A DNA stretch of 64,000 bases, taken from assembly GCF_036417845.1 (NCBI RefSeq), contig NC_089980.1, positions 40,050,501 to 40,114,500 of the forward strand. The letters are read 5' to 3'. Positions 47,221 through 59,519 of this stretch are shown piece after piece (within the stretch, counting starts at the first letter, position 1; every line of letters starts with the position of its first letter). Below the pieces are notes generated by a model, which ran no database searches, had not been told where the DNA came from, and was given only the letters and a program-made list of their open reading frames with translations. Source of the DNA: Apteryx mantelli (Eukaryota; Chordata; Aves; Apterygiformes; Apterygidae). The position numbers were made by a program, and so were the translations under genes.

Positions 47221-48843
47221 ATAACGTAATCCATGGATAAAGTGGGAAAGATGTGGAACAACTTCAAATACAGGTGCCAGAATCTCTTCAGTCATGAAGG
47301 TGGAAGCCAAAATGAAAACGTAGTTGTGAACTCCAGTAGTTGTTCGTCTGCTAAAGAGAAAGCTATCCAGATAACTGATTTGACTCAACAACAACCCAGC
47401 AGCCCTTTGAGAGAAAACATTGCTTTGCAATTAGGTTTAAGTCCTTCAAAGAACTCAGCAAGGCGAAACCAAAACTGTGTCACTGAAATTCCTCAGATAG
47501 TTGAAATAAGCATTGAGAAAGAGAACGACTCATGTGTCACCACAGGAGCTAGACTTGCTCGAAGGGACTCTTATTCTCGGCATGCTCCTTGGGGGGGGAA
47601 GAAGAAACATTCCTGCTCTACCAAAACCCAGAGCTCCTTGGATACTGAAAAAAGATTTGGTAGAACACGAAGTGGTTTGCAAAGGAGGGAGAGAAGGTAT
47701 GGGGTGAGTTCTGTCCATGATATGGATACAGTATCAAACAGGACAGTAGGTAGCCGTTCTCTACGACAGCGTCTACAAGATACTGTTGGGCTGTGTTTTC
47801 CCATGAGAACTTACAGCAAACAGTCCAAACCTCTGTTTTCTAACAAAAGAAAAATCCATCTCTCTGAACTAATGCTTGAGAAATGCCCTTTTCCTGCAGG
47901 CTCAGATCTGGCTCAGAAGTGGCATCTCATTAAGCAACACACAGCTCCTGTGAGTCCACATTCAACTTTTTTTGATACATTTGATCCTTCCTTGGTTTCT
48001 ACAGAAGATGAAGAAGACAGACTCAGAGAGAGACGTAGACTTAGTATTGAAGAAGGGGTTGATCCCCCTCCCAATGCCCAAATACATACTTTTGAAGCTA
48101 CAGCACAGGTTAATCCATTATATAAACTAGGACCAAAGTTAGCCCCTGGTATGACTGAGCTGACTGGGGACAAAAATGTGCCACCACCAGGAAATTGTGA
48201 CTTGGAAGAGGACACGACAACACTTTGTCTGCAGTCACGCAGGCAGAAGCAGCGTCAGATGTCTGGAGAGAGCCATGGCCATATCAGCAGGCAAGGGGCT
48301 TGGAAAGTACACACTCAAATTGATTACATCCATTGCCTTGTGCCAGATTTGCTTCAGATCACAGGTAACCCATGTTACTGGGGCGTGATGGACCGTTATG
48401 AAGCAGAAGCACTTCTGGAGGGTAAACCCGAAGGCACTTTTTTGCTCAGGGATTCTGCGCAGGAGGACTACCTCTTCTCTGTGAGCTTCCGCCGTTATAA
48501 CCGATCCCTACATGCACGCATTGAGCAGTGGAATCACAACTTTAGCTTTGATGCCCATGATCCCTGTGTGTTTCACTCCTCCACTGTTACAGGGCTTCTA
48601 GAGCACTACAAAGATCCTAGTTCTTGCATGTTCTTTGAACCGTTGCTTACTGTATCTCTGAACAGGACTTTTCCTTTTAGTCTGCAGTATATCTGCCGGG
48701 CAGTAATCTGCAGGTGCACTACATATGATGGAATTGATGACCTTCCTTTACCTTCAATGTTGCAAGACTTTCTAAAGGAGTATCACTATAAACAAAAAGT
48801 CAGGGTGCGATGGTTGGAGCGGGAACCGATTAAAACAAAGTAA
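47221..48843 (+). CDS. SOCS5: SOCS5, suppressor of cytokine signaling 5 (coding exon)
   Basis: CDS proper is 47233-48843, 536 codons, the same length as human SOCS5; the exon begins at 47221 after the acceptor ctcttgaatttag. The protein starts [19 protein letters not shown] and is nearly identical to mammalian SOCS5 over most of its length. A long basic N-terminal region includes the conserved JAK-interaction segment, about residues 175-244 by correspondence with the human protein. An SH2 domain spans about 381-476, with the phosphotyrosine-binding arginine at R406 in FLLRDS. The C-terminal SOCS box has a BC-box around [10 protein letters not shown] (483-492) for elongin B/C and a Cullin-5 motif LPLP (504-507). 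The family role is cytosolic feedback control of JAK/STAT and EGFR signalling through Cullin-5 ubiquitin ligase recruitment. Coding in a single exon is normal for SOCS5. The start has T at -3 and G at +4. An eight-G run at about 47591-47598 encodes Trp-Gly-Gly. No defect seen. Confidence 0.99.
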
Positions 48844-49172
48844 ATGGAATCCAGAGTCCCCAATAAGCTTATAGAATACGCTTTTTTGTGTGTTACAGTT
48901 TAACTGCAGCAAGTGCACCAACAACGTCTAGCTTTTTTGCAATATCCTATTTAAGCTCAGTGTTAGTATCCTGTCAGATGCTGCCTGCTGTTAATCAAAC
49001 TAAATTGTGATGCCTCTTGGAAACAATAAGCAGACGCAATTCTGCACGTTTTTCATTTAGACCTAATTAAAATATTTTTGCTAATTTCTAAATATTTTGT
49101 TTCCCTTTTATAGCTGTAGTAATTGGATGAAGAAACTATGAGGCATTTTCCATGGGGCATTCATGCAATGCT

Positions 49173-49178
49173 AATAAA
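49173..49178 (+). terminator. AATAAA, proximal polyadenylation signal candidate
   Basis: A canonical hexamer in ctaataaagac, 330 bases after the stop codon. Downstream sequence is T-rich but only weakly GT-rich. It is a possible short-UTR isoform signal. Confidence 0.35.
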
Positions 49179-50222
49179 GACTTTATTAGAGGAGCATTTT
49201 TGCTAATATTTGAAGTATTTTTTTTTTAAAGTATCTTCTCACAAACTTTCCACTACTCAAAATACTAATTTAGCTCATAAACATAAAGTTTCCAAATACT
49301 AGAGGATAAGAGTATTTTCTTTTGAAAAATGAAGAGCAGTTCATTAGAAGCAGGGATGACCTGCAGTCCAGTAACAGTTAATGGTGTTTTGATGCTAACA
49401 AATGAATCATGCTTTTCTCAGTGTAGAAGGTTTCCTAATCATGAAGACTTGAATATGCCTGCTCAGTACTGTAATTCTGTTTAAAACACTTGGAGGTTTA
49501 AGTGGCATTGTTAGCAAAAATAATACTGTTGTGGACGGTTTAATACCTTCCAGTGTGAATTATTAATTTAAGTGGCAGAACACAGAATTAGATTATTGCC
49601 ATGAAACAAAAGTTTGCAGCTTTTTATAAAAGAGAAATTGGTGGCCTGACTACTTGTAGTTTACGATGGAAGATAATAGTGAAGAGAGAAACTGTTTAAT
49701 TACTTAAAGTTGTTTAATATTTTTATGGAGAAAGTTACCAGTGGTTGAATTATTATAATCAGAATACAAAACCTGATAGATATCTGAAATAAATGTCAGG
49801 TTTCAAAGGTACTGCTACACTTTATTTGTAAATATTTTTTCCATTAGCGCTTTTTAAAATATTTTTGAAATAATATGCACTGATTATAGTTTCAACAGAT
49901 GACTTAGAAACAAAATTCTAAGTTCTATTTGCTTATTTAATCAGAGATGGGACTTAAAACAGTTCTGTCTTAGACATTTTTGCACTAAAATTTTGTTGGA
50001 ATGCCCTGTCCCCTGTTAATGTTTTGTACCAATTATGAGTGCTCCCTAGTTTCTTTACCAGCTGCTACAGTATGTTATAACTTACTTCTCTATGGTGGTG
50101 ACCTGTGCGAGGTAGGGAACACTTTGGCTGCAAGTACAATAAACGTTACTCTTGTATGCTACACTAACCCTTCTATTGATGTATTTTTCTGCTTGCTGTG
50201 CCTTGTTCTGGCTTTTTGTGCT

Positions 50223-50228
50223 AATAAA
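50223..50228 (+). terminator. AATAAA, polyadenylation signal candidate
   Basis: A canonical hexamer in gtgctaataaagtacagtat with GT-rich sequence (gtatgttcagtgttatac, then cttgtatatctgctctgttt) over the next 40-50 bases. It is the best-formed signal in the first 1.5 kb after the stop. Another AATAAA lies 85 bases upstream at 50138. Confidence 0.5.
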
Positions 50229-50245
50229 GTACAGTATGTTCAGTG

Positions 50246-51350
50246 TTATACTTGTATATCTGCTCTGTTTTTATATATTCACATAACTTGTAGCAGTTAA
50301 CTGAATTTTTAATAGGCTTTCCTAGTACTTAGTATAGTTAATGCACAAATACTGTGCGGTAGAATATTGGTTGGTCAGCACACCGTATTCCTGATTTATG
50401 TTACATTGCTTATCAGAAACCTAACAATATACACAACTGAATAATGTTTCTGTGGTTGCTGCAAAACAATGGACTGTCTGCAGGCACAGAGCATTTTTAA
50501 GTTTTTGCAATGTAAAGGATAAATATTAGGAAAAAATGTTTCAAAATAATATTGACCCCCTATAGTGGCTGCTGAAGGTGTTTCAGCCAGTTATATAGCT
50601 GACTGGTAAGCTTAATATTTTGATACTCCCCACTGAGTTAGGAATGGTTATTAATTCCTGTAAATTGACAGTACAGCTGTGGCATTTGTTCACTTTTAGA
50701 ATATTTTTAATAAATACATATATACAAATCGGTCAAATGTCCTGTTTTTACCAAAGAATATTGTCAATTTATGTTGGGGTATTTTTTTAGTGGAAAAGTT
50801 AGTGGAGAGGTGCAATTTCTGTTCTATCAAATGTTTATCCCAAATTATGATAAACCAAAGTATTTGAGAACTTCCTCTGAACCTAAGTAGTGTATTCATT
50901 TATGTTGGTAGGGCTGAAAACTTGTATGTCAACAATGTCATCGTTTTTCTTGAATTCACAGTGCACCTGAAGAAAAATGATTTAAATAATTCTGTAATGA
51001 CTGGAACAGCACTACTACATAGAAGCTTATACTGAAAGGGGTTAATTTGAAGCACCCAGAAAGCACTTTAAAACATATGTTAATATGCTTGTGGAAAATC
51101 TGTGATCCCATTATGCATTCTTTGTAGTAGCTTTTCTTCTTCCATGTGTTAAAATACTTCAACTGTTAAATGAAACTTTGTTCGGAATATGTAAATACTT
51201 ATCACCAAGTTTGTGTAAGTATGTGTACAAATGTGCTAACGGTCACTTAAGTTTTGAGTTGTGTGTGTTGTTGGATATGCAACTCCTGGTTTAAAATCTG
51301 CTCTAAGCATAGCTGCTTACATTAAAAAAGAAGAAAAAAAAATCACCAGC
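50246..51350 (+). other. possible distal extension of SOCS5 3' UTR
   Basis: There is no coding sequence. Features that fit an extended UTR are two miR-9-5p seed matches (ACCAAAGA at 50750-50757 and ACCAAAG at 50854-50860), an AATAAA at 50709, a TGTAAATA Pumilio motif near 51190, and ATTAAA near 51322 before an A-rich stretch. Length by analogy with the human transcript would place the end around 51.0-51.3 kb. Confidence 0.4.
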
Positions 51351-54300
51351 ATGAAATTGCACCCAAGTGTACCTTCACTGTGTCGTTCTCACTGTTCCCT
51401 CAATTGGATTTCAATTCCAGATGAGTTTACTTTATAGCTTGCTTTTAATATTAGTATTTTACAGCCAACTTGCAGCCAAGCTTTGTCTCAATATAGGGAT
51501 CTGGTTTTGTTTACACCTGTTGCAGTCGCTTGTCATAAACTAGCTGATGAGATTCTAGCTATAACAATACTAACATGGTCAGATTACACATTCAGTTAAC
51601 TTTTTACCATGTGGCGAATCTTTGGGGGGAGGGGGGAACCATAATTTTAGAAAGATTGCTCTTGCATTTGTGTAAATAGTGTTTTTACAGAGAGGATCCC
51701 TTAAAATACAGAAACATTTCATACTGGCTTATTTTTGATGACTTTTTTGAAGCTTTGCTTCCCTGAAATATACAGGAGAATAACTTGCTAAAGTGATTAT
51801 GCTAAAAATCCAGTCAAGCTTTCTTGATTATAGTAGACTTGAGTGCTGACTACTAGAGTTGCAGTGCATTTTTTAATCAAGGAGTTCATTCATCTTCAGT
51901 TTTAAAGGCACTAAAACTTTGGTAAGTTGAGAATGTAGATATTAAACTGCTTCCTTCTGTTTGTGGGGCATACTTCAGCGTTCTGATTTTCTTTAGAAAA
52001 TCTCATAATTGTCCTCTTCCAAAGATGTGCACAAAACTGATTTTTTTTTTAACAGTAAGTTTCAATTTAATAAGGTTTGCTAGCATGATTCAAATCTAAT
52101 CTGATTACGTAACAGATAGCTATTTGAGCCTTAATCTTAAAGTACTGTTTGGAGGTGATTCTCATTTCTGCAGCAATCTATAGAAAGGGCTTACTCTGTG
52201 GGATTGTTTTACAAGATCTTGCAAAGGTCTTTAACTGTATTTGAAAAAAGTGAAATCATAGTGCTGTGTAGGAATTAAGATCTTTGAATACCTAGCAGAA
52301 CTCAGTTGTGGTGTTGCACATAAATACAAACATCATAATAGTTTAGGAAACCAGCAGCAGCTCTATACACTTTACCAAGAGATGGAAATTATAATAACTG
52401 TAATTTCCATATTACATGTTATCTAACATTGAAAAAATGTGTAAATAGAATAATGCCATGAATGCATTGAAATATAGTGCTTGGAGTTTATTTTTTACTA
52501 TGTAACTGGATCATCATTTATAGAATACTGTTAAATAAAAATTAGGGCATTAAATCCTAATCTTTTTAGAAATACATTTTTTTTAGTCCTCTTGGAGTTA
52601 GGGAGAAATAGTCTTTTTATTATATGTGAGGGGTTATGTAGTTTCCCTTCCCTCCAATCAGTTTTAAAGGCATAACTTTTCTGAAAATACTCTTAAGGAC
52701 ATTTAGACACAAGTGGTCCAAATAACTTGCTTATCAGAATGAAATGTCTCATAGGAAAATAAGTTACAAAGCCATGTTTTGCATTTCTGTGCTTCAAATT
52801 TTGAATATACTGGAAGACTTATTTTTGCACTCCTTATGAAAGCAAGTGATAAATGTTAGAACCTTTATTAATTTATTGGATGGAAATGTAATGCTTCAAT
52901 GCTTATTTCCCCAAGTTTCCATTAAATAACATACTTACTATATTTACTTCTTACTGCCTCCATAAATAGCTTTTCTTAAAATACAGTATTTGTTTTCTTA
53001 TAGAAAATATCCATCACTTGCATTGTCAATAATAGCTCTTCAGCAGTGAAGTAAAATAAAACTCAAAGAGACTGAGTGTTGATTACAGTAGATGACAGAT
53101 GAATCATGTCCAAGGGGAAGCTTAAAAAGCAATAGTCTTTAAATCAGAAGTGTGCAGTCTTTGAAAGACCTGTATCGTAGTGTTTGATAAGACCAGTTCA
53201 AGCCTTTGCTAGATGTTGTTCTGACATCATATCCACTAATGTCACGTCATTAAGTCCAACTTTGATTCTGCACTACTTGGAAACAAGCAAAAGATTCTGA
53301 ACTTTGATCCAAAACTGGTTTGCTTTATTCTCCATATGCAAGCCAGATTTCCAAGAACTGTTTGCAGCATGCTTCAGAGCTTCATCTGCTGCAAAGTTGC
53401 ATGTATATCTAAATCTGTAAAGCACTGAGCAATGCCAGAAGGTGCTGAGTGCCATACAGAGAGGAATCTGCAGGGAGGATGCTCCTTTTTTTTCCCCCCC
53501 AAAGCTAACTTGAAATACAATATTTAGCAGAAATATTAATGCAACAAGTTTGTGTCCATGAACATATTACTTGAATTTTCTGATTCTTTCTAAAATCACA
53601 AGATTTGATGTCTCATATTAAAACCATTCAAATTTAAAATAATGAAAGTGCTCTTTGAGTCTGGTTTTCCTAAAGTATTATGGTGAAATTACTGTATATG
53701 TGCCAAATCTGACAGTCTTCAAGAATCTACATAGTCCATATATATGTTAATAAGATGCCTCCAAGAACTTGTGCATTCATGGTTTTTTTTTGAAGCCAAC
53801 TGAAGTACACCAATATGGTGGGCATTAATAAACTGCAATTTAAAAATCTTCTCTGAACTTTGTTCTATTTGCACATATTGCAGATAGAAGGACTATTTTC
53901 TTTGTATCTTAAGCTGTAGTTACATATTATCGCTAGTTGCTTGGTGTGTGTGTTTTCCTGCTATGGCCAAACTTACCTAAACAGCTATGTCTATTGACTC
54001 TGACTAGGGGAGTATTTTGTTTATAATGAATTTTTTTATATATATCTTACAATAGAAACCAAATCCATTGGGTTTTAAAGTGTTAACTCTTACAAAACAT
54101 AGTATAACATTGCTAATTTCTCTCCCTTTTCACAATAATGGGGATATACAAAGAATCATTTGTCTTCTGACCATTGGTTGCATCTACCAAATACGGTTGA
54201 CGTTAAAGGTCTGAATTTTATGTATTTTTTCTTTTGTTTTTATTAAAAATGCTACTGTTGAGGGCTCTGAAAAGAAAAAAGTTTAATGTTTTTGTAGAAA

Positions 54301-55280
54301 GATTTATAAAACACTTTTTGTGATGAGGCAAGGATTTTTTGAAGATTCTTTTCAAGAACAGTTTCTCCTTTCTTGCACAATTGCTATGTCTAAAAGACTC
54401 TTAAAAACAAAACAAAAACTCTTGATGACTTTAACCTTATAGTTGTTTCGGAATGCAAATTTTTAAAACCAAGTTATTTCAATGAACCATTGCCATTGTA
54501 TAAAATATTCCTTTTACAAAAATTGTATATTTATTGGGTGTTAACCCCATAATGTCTCTAAATTCCTTGGAATCCAGGTAACTATTGTGTATATACTTTT
54601 CAAGCTGAATGAATGTTCACTTTGTAAACTTGCATAAAAATACAGCTGTTATCAGATAGGTTTCTTAGGGCCAACACAACGTATCTGTTATGAGCTGAAG
54701 CTCTTGGTGCTTGACTTTTTTTTTCTCTCCTGTCTTCAGTAGAAATAATACATGATTGTATGCCTGTGATGTATCTCTTGTTCCAAATTTGCATGTTAAG
54801 CACACAGTTACACTGACATGTATCTAAACTTCATTGTCTGAAGTAAAGCAAATTCTATGACTTCTCAACAAGAGTTACAACTTGGTGGCAAGTTGGGAAA
54901 GAGGAAGTAGTATTAAGGTTTGTTCTTCTGTGAGAAGTTGTTAAATCAAATGTTGTGTGTGCTTCCTGCGTGATAAGGTAGATTGAGTTTTAATGTCCTG
55001 AGAGTTTTAATAGCTTTTGAAAGGTACAAAAGTATTTGGCTGCTTCGTCACTTCTTGCTTTCCTACTTGTAGTTTTACGGAAGCATGTAGAGCTGTATTT
55101 ATTAAAATCAACTATATGTAGTCACCGACTATACAAGCGCTGCTTTGTAAGACCTTTATAAAGATAGTAAATTCTTACATTATTATATTTAAACTGTTTT
55201 GGGAGAATGAGTAATGACACTGTGGGCACAAATTAATTCAGATTGCACTATAAACTTTCTTACCAGAAGCCTTCATTCTT
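51351..55280. other. downstream AT-rich DNA, no gene recognised
   Basis: Very AT-rich with no long open frame. Several further AATAAA (for example near 52533 and 53827) and TGTAAATA motifs (near 51673 and 52440) occur; at this base composition they are expected by chance. A 10-bp inverted repeat lies at 52382-52410. I see no interspersed repeat family. Confidence 0.5.
52382..52410. repeat. 10-bp perfect inverted repeat
   Basis: ATGGAAATTA and TAATTTCCAT are exact reverse complements separated by nine bases, giving a potential AT-rich hairpin 3.5 kb after the SOCS5 stop. Confidence 0.85.
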
Positions 55281-55289
55281 ACAAAACGA

Positions 55290-55530
55290 TTTGATCACTG
55301 CTCAGAAAAAGTTGTAGCTTTGGTGATGCAGTCCTTGGTATGCATCCAAAAAAGTGGCGCCCAGACAGTCCTTGGACCTTTTCCCGACATTCCTTTTGAG
55401 CAGGCCCCTGGCAGTTCCACGGGGCACTCGAGGAGCTGGCTAACAAGTGTGTAACACAGAGCGCCGCGGGGCCGCCGGCGCTCCCCAGCACCCTGTGCTC
55501 AGCCCGTGATGGCACTTGCCGCACACCAGC
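55290..55530. other. isolated GC-rich patch with hairpin
   Basis: About 240 bases of markedly higher GC in an otherwise AT-rich region. The CpG-rich core contains GAGCGCCG (55459-55466), a nine-base loop and the exact complement CGGCGCTC (55476-55483). An open frame on the minus strand covers it (55524-55279, 81 codons) but has no recognisable domain. It is too short for a normal CpG island. It might be an orphan promoter, an enhancer, or a fragment moved from a GC-rich locus. Confidence 0.5.
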
Positions 55531-58500
55531 ACCTTGTGTAACTGTGCTTTGTTTTAGATCTTGCTGGCATAGATGGTTTTTAACCCGCTGCAGCTTAAAT
55601 GTTTCTCCACCCTGCCTAATTTGTCTTTGTTAACTGGTTGCCAAACTGTCTTGCAACTTAATATAGTAAGAAAATAATGTGATTTATGGCTACCAAACCA
55701 GTGTATTAAGTAGTAGATGGCATCTGTCTTAATAAATGGGGTATAAACTACTGTATTGTTTTCTTTTTATGTTTGTTTGGGAGCAAAAAGTTGTGTTTTT
55801 AAGGAGTTCATTTTGAAGTCAAACTGTAACAATACATATTGTTACAGATATTTAGTTGTTGTACACATGAAAGGGAAAACTAACTGATGAAAATCATCAG
55901 TAGCTCTTATTTATTCCAGTCCATTTCTCTTGTATCTGAAATACATCAGCAGAGACCCAAAGACCGATAATTATCCTCTTTAGAAGTTTTATCACATTTT
56001 GAATTCCAACAGATTCTTAATTTAGTGAGTTTTCACTCGGATCTTAAGATTGCTGCTGCCCCCCCCCGATATGTGGGCTGAGCGCGCATGATTTTGTTAC
56101 ATGACATATGCGTGTGTTCTAGAGTACAACCCCAATTAGCACAAACTAAGGAACAGACATAGCTGTTTTTCAGAGAGGTTCTCCTTTACCCCTGCTGAGA
56201 GCTACTCCTAAAACAACTAGGTACAAACTCTATAGACTGTAAAAACTTAGCAAAATTCTCTTAGTAAACAGTTATAACTGGACACAAAGGCAATATAACA
56301 TTCCAAAAAATATTGTGGGTTTTTCTGCTGAACTGTTTCAGTTTTCTTAATTTATTAATTATCTTTTTTCTAGAGTGTTCCTCCTGAAAATGCATTTAGT
56401 CTAGGCGCCTTTACACAAGCTTGGAGTCTTTTCCGTCTCCCATCACTAGTGAACTAATAAATTAAAAAATATAATTTGTCTCTCAGCATTTTATTTTCAG
56501 CTATTTGAGATTGCCTTTGTGTTTTTTAGCTTCATTGAAACATGCAGGTTAATTGTCTTGAACTCTACTAAAATAAATTCATAATTGATAATTTCCATAG
56601 CTTACATTTATTAAACTTACCTCTTACAAATTGTGTATTTGAAATATGAAGCTATAGTTCTGTTAAACTTATTACAGAGATCATTCATAATACTAATGAT
56701 TAAATATTTAGAGTGTTTAGAGAAGTAAGGTGCAAGTGCTGCACTGAAAACAAATATCTCAAAATAGTTTCAAAGCACCTGGTGATCTGAAGTTAAATTT
56801 CTAGAATCAGTCTCTTATGTGTTGTCTTCTCTAGGGGTGAGTTTTGGGGGGAAAAAATCTATCCAGGAAAGCTATTGACTGTGCAGAATGTCAAAATGCC
56901 TAGTTAAACAAAATAAATACAGGAGAGCTCCTAGGATGAGCATGATTGTGTACAATAGCGCAAGTTGTGTAGAAGAGATGATGTACCTATACAGGATGTT
57001 TCTTAAGCTTCACAGAAGCATTCGTTTGATCACCCAAGTCAAACACTGAGAAGCAACATGCAGGTTTTTTCACAGTACAAAGATTCTTGAAGCAACATTA
57101 TTTAACTGAACCCAGAAGACCTGGACAAATGAATTCATAAAAAGGGTTCTTGATGCCGTTTCACCTCAGAAGCAGCTGGTGGTGTGAGAAACATTAAAAT
57201 GGTTCTGCATCTGAGCTCCCCAAAAGTTAATGGAATAGCTTAGGTGCAGGTGAAATAGCACTGACATGTCCTGTTGTGAGAGTGTTCTCACTTAGCTGTC
57301 AGAGAATTTAGTTGCAGTCTAGGGAATGAAAGTTTTGAAAAATACCCTTCTGTCCCATCAGATGTCCTGTGGAGTCAAGCAAGTCAGGTTACAAGACTTT
57401 AGTAGGATTCTCATCTTAAAACTTACTAAAATGATTAATAAATACTGCTTATAGGGTTTCTAATCTTTGGAATAGTTTTACTTATAGCTCTCATCTGTTA
57501 GGAGACATATGTAAATTTATCTTAATTTTAAGGGTGGGGGCAGATTTTGGTTAAAGGTCATAGAAGAAAGTTGCTTAGAACCAGAGCTGCTAGGTGAGGG
57601 TAAGTTAGATATGCTGCCACTTAGTATCTCAGGTTTCCCATTAGTAAAATAAGAATGATGCTGCTTGAACCCTTTGTGGAATACTTTGAGGTTTACTGAT
57701 AAGTGGTATAATAGAAGAACTAGTTTGTATTATTTGGGAATGTCTGACTCCCTCCCTTCACTGAATGGTAAACCCAAGACAGACAGACATACACTGACAG
57801 TACTTATAATCAAACACTTTTTGCTGTGTGGACACAACCAGCTCTTCTTGCTCAGGATGTACACAGATGTGGAGTTTCGAGTGCCATATGCTCTTCATTT
57901 CCTAACCCAGCCTTTTTGTCAAGCCATAGTTTGGGTTCTTTCCATGCAAAGTGTTGTTTTCTCTTTGTAAGCTCTGTGTGGAGGCATTGTATTTGCCTCC
58001 TTACTTCTGTCATTTTATTTTTTGCATCCAGTCTGATAAAGTGGATAACCTGCGAGCAGTGTGCAAGGAGGATTTCTTGGCATGAACCAATGAATTGCTG
58101 AGATTATCATTCTGTACTACTGAAACACAGTTTTATTTACTCACCATTTGTCTTCAGTTTCATTATATGTCAAGAAGAAAAAAGCCAGACTTCTCCTTCA
58201 AGTGATTGCCCATATAACCATTCATGTTGTGGGTATGCATATGCCTGATACTTGAGCCAAATACTTTTATGCCTTAGTAATATTCATAAAGGTACTCTCC
58301 CTCCCTGTTCCCCAGTATGACATATGCACTTAGAGGATATCTTCACCCTTTGTTCTTTTAACTGTCCAGCTGAGTTGGAACTATTAATCTTTTTAATTGA
58401 AGATATGTTTTCTTCTCTTTGTGGGCATGACTTTGTACAAAGATGTAGCTTTAAACTGTCCTAATGTGTCAGAGCCGTGTCTGACCATCAGACTCATCAC

Positions 58501-58850
58501 TATCACTAGTGTTTATTTTCTTAAGAAAAAAGCATGTGGGAAATGTTCTGCAAATAGGGAATTTTAAAGCCAAGAGCTTGTAAGAAGCATCAACAGCTTC
58601 AGCTGTTTTTCTCTAAGATCTTAGTTTCATCTTGATTCCAGACTTCAAAGTTTATTAATACTTATTCCAAGTAACCTCATCTAGATTCTTTTACATTGGA
58701 GGAGAAAGGAAAAGGTACTCCTAAATCATTCTAGCATAAACTTGGGAAAGAACCTTTTCCAAGATGGGTATCTGTATCACTTTAATACTGCCTAAATTTC
58801 TCAGATGTCTGGTATATCTTTCAGGAATTTAAACCTGGCAAGAACTCCAG
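55531..58850. other. intergenic DNA, no gene recognised
   Basis: AT-rich, with short open frames only. It contains the palindromic SOX-like site at 55824-55847 and a small hairpin sequence (actgatg...catcagt) at 55883-55901. Nothing resembling MCFD2 or TTC7A, the next genes in mammals, was found. Confidence 0.55.
55824..55847. promoter_or_regulatory. perfect palindrome matching a SOX dimer site
   Basis: CTGTAACAAT, four bases (ACAT), then ATTGTTACAG: ten-base arms with no mismatch. The inner part, AACAAT-N4-ATTGTT, is the arrangement preferred by SOXE (SOX8/9/10) homodimers. It is a motif match only. Confidence 0.45.
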
Positions 58851-59470
58851 AGCTACAGCTGCCAAAAAGGTTGAGTTGAAACACTACTTGGCTGCTCTTC
58901 TTGGTAGATGCCTTGGAAGCCAATTTCCAGCAGCTTGTCGCCTGTTGCACTACATACTTTGGTGCTCTCCAGAGCTTGCCTGGAGGTCTTCAGTAGTGTC
59001 AGGCGATTAAGACACTTTAACAAAGGTCCCATTTCTAATTCTTGCACTCCTCTCAAACCAATGCCACCTAATGAAACAAAATAAGATTGTCTGAGACTTT
59101 GAATGTGGCTGGACCTTCCTTTGCTTCTTGGGGAGACCCCATCATAGGTGGAAGCAGAAGGGCAGACACAAGAACTGATCCCCACCTCAGATCAGGCACG
59201 GAATGTACCTAGTGGCCAACCCTCCTTTTCCTCTGTAGTTATGGAGCTTTTACTACCTTCTGTAGCCGGAGGTTGCAGGCTCACAGGAGAAAATCTGGCT
59301 TGGCTCTATGTGGGCTTGCGGACCAGCTCCTTTGGTCCCAATAGGGCCATTCTGGTGGTGGGTTCTCCTCCATCATGTGTTCCTGCTAGTTGCAAGATAA
59401 GAGATTCTGCCCAGCTACCTTGTTTAACAGTGAGCGCAAGTACAGAGATAACATCTCTACACCCATGTCA
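58851..59470 (-). other. low-stop minus-strand stretch, unidentified
   Basis: Reading the minus strand in one frame from about 59466 down to 58853 gives roughly 205 codons with only two internal stops. The last 111 codons (59185-58853) are fully open, from a GTG. The plus strand has a 123-codon frame over 59148-59519. GC is higher than in neighbouring DNA. I recognise no domain and no splice structure. A decayed gene or retroelement, or chance in moderately GC-rich DNA, would look the same. Confidence 0.25.
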
Positions 59471-59519
59471 TCATCTATTGGCACTCTTTGAGCAGACAGC
59501 TGTCTTTAGCTTTACATAA

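Larger units (their letters stand above)
48844..50245 (+). other. SOCS5: SOCS5 3' UTR (minimum extent inferred)
   Basis: AT-rich non-coding sequence directly after the TAA stop. It has multiple ATTTA pentamers, a Pumilio-type TGTAAATA at 49827-49834, and AATAAA signals at 49173, 49788, 50138 and 50223. The last is followed by GT-rich sequence (gtatgttcagtgttatac) of the kind used downstream of cleavage sites. The human SOCS5 3' UTR is about 2.2 kb, so the true end may lie nearer 51 kb. Two miR-9-type seed matches at 50750 and 50854 would support the longer form. Confidence 0.6.
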
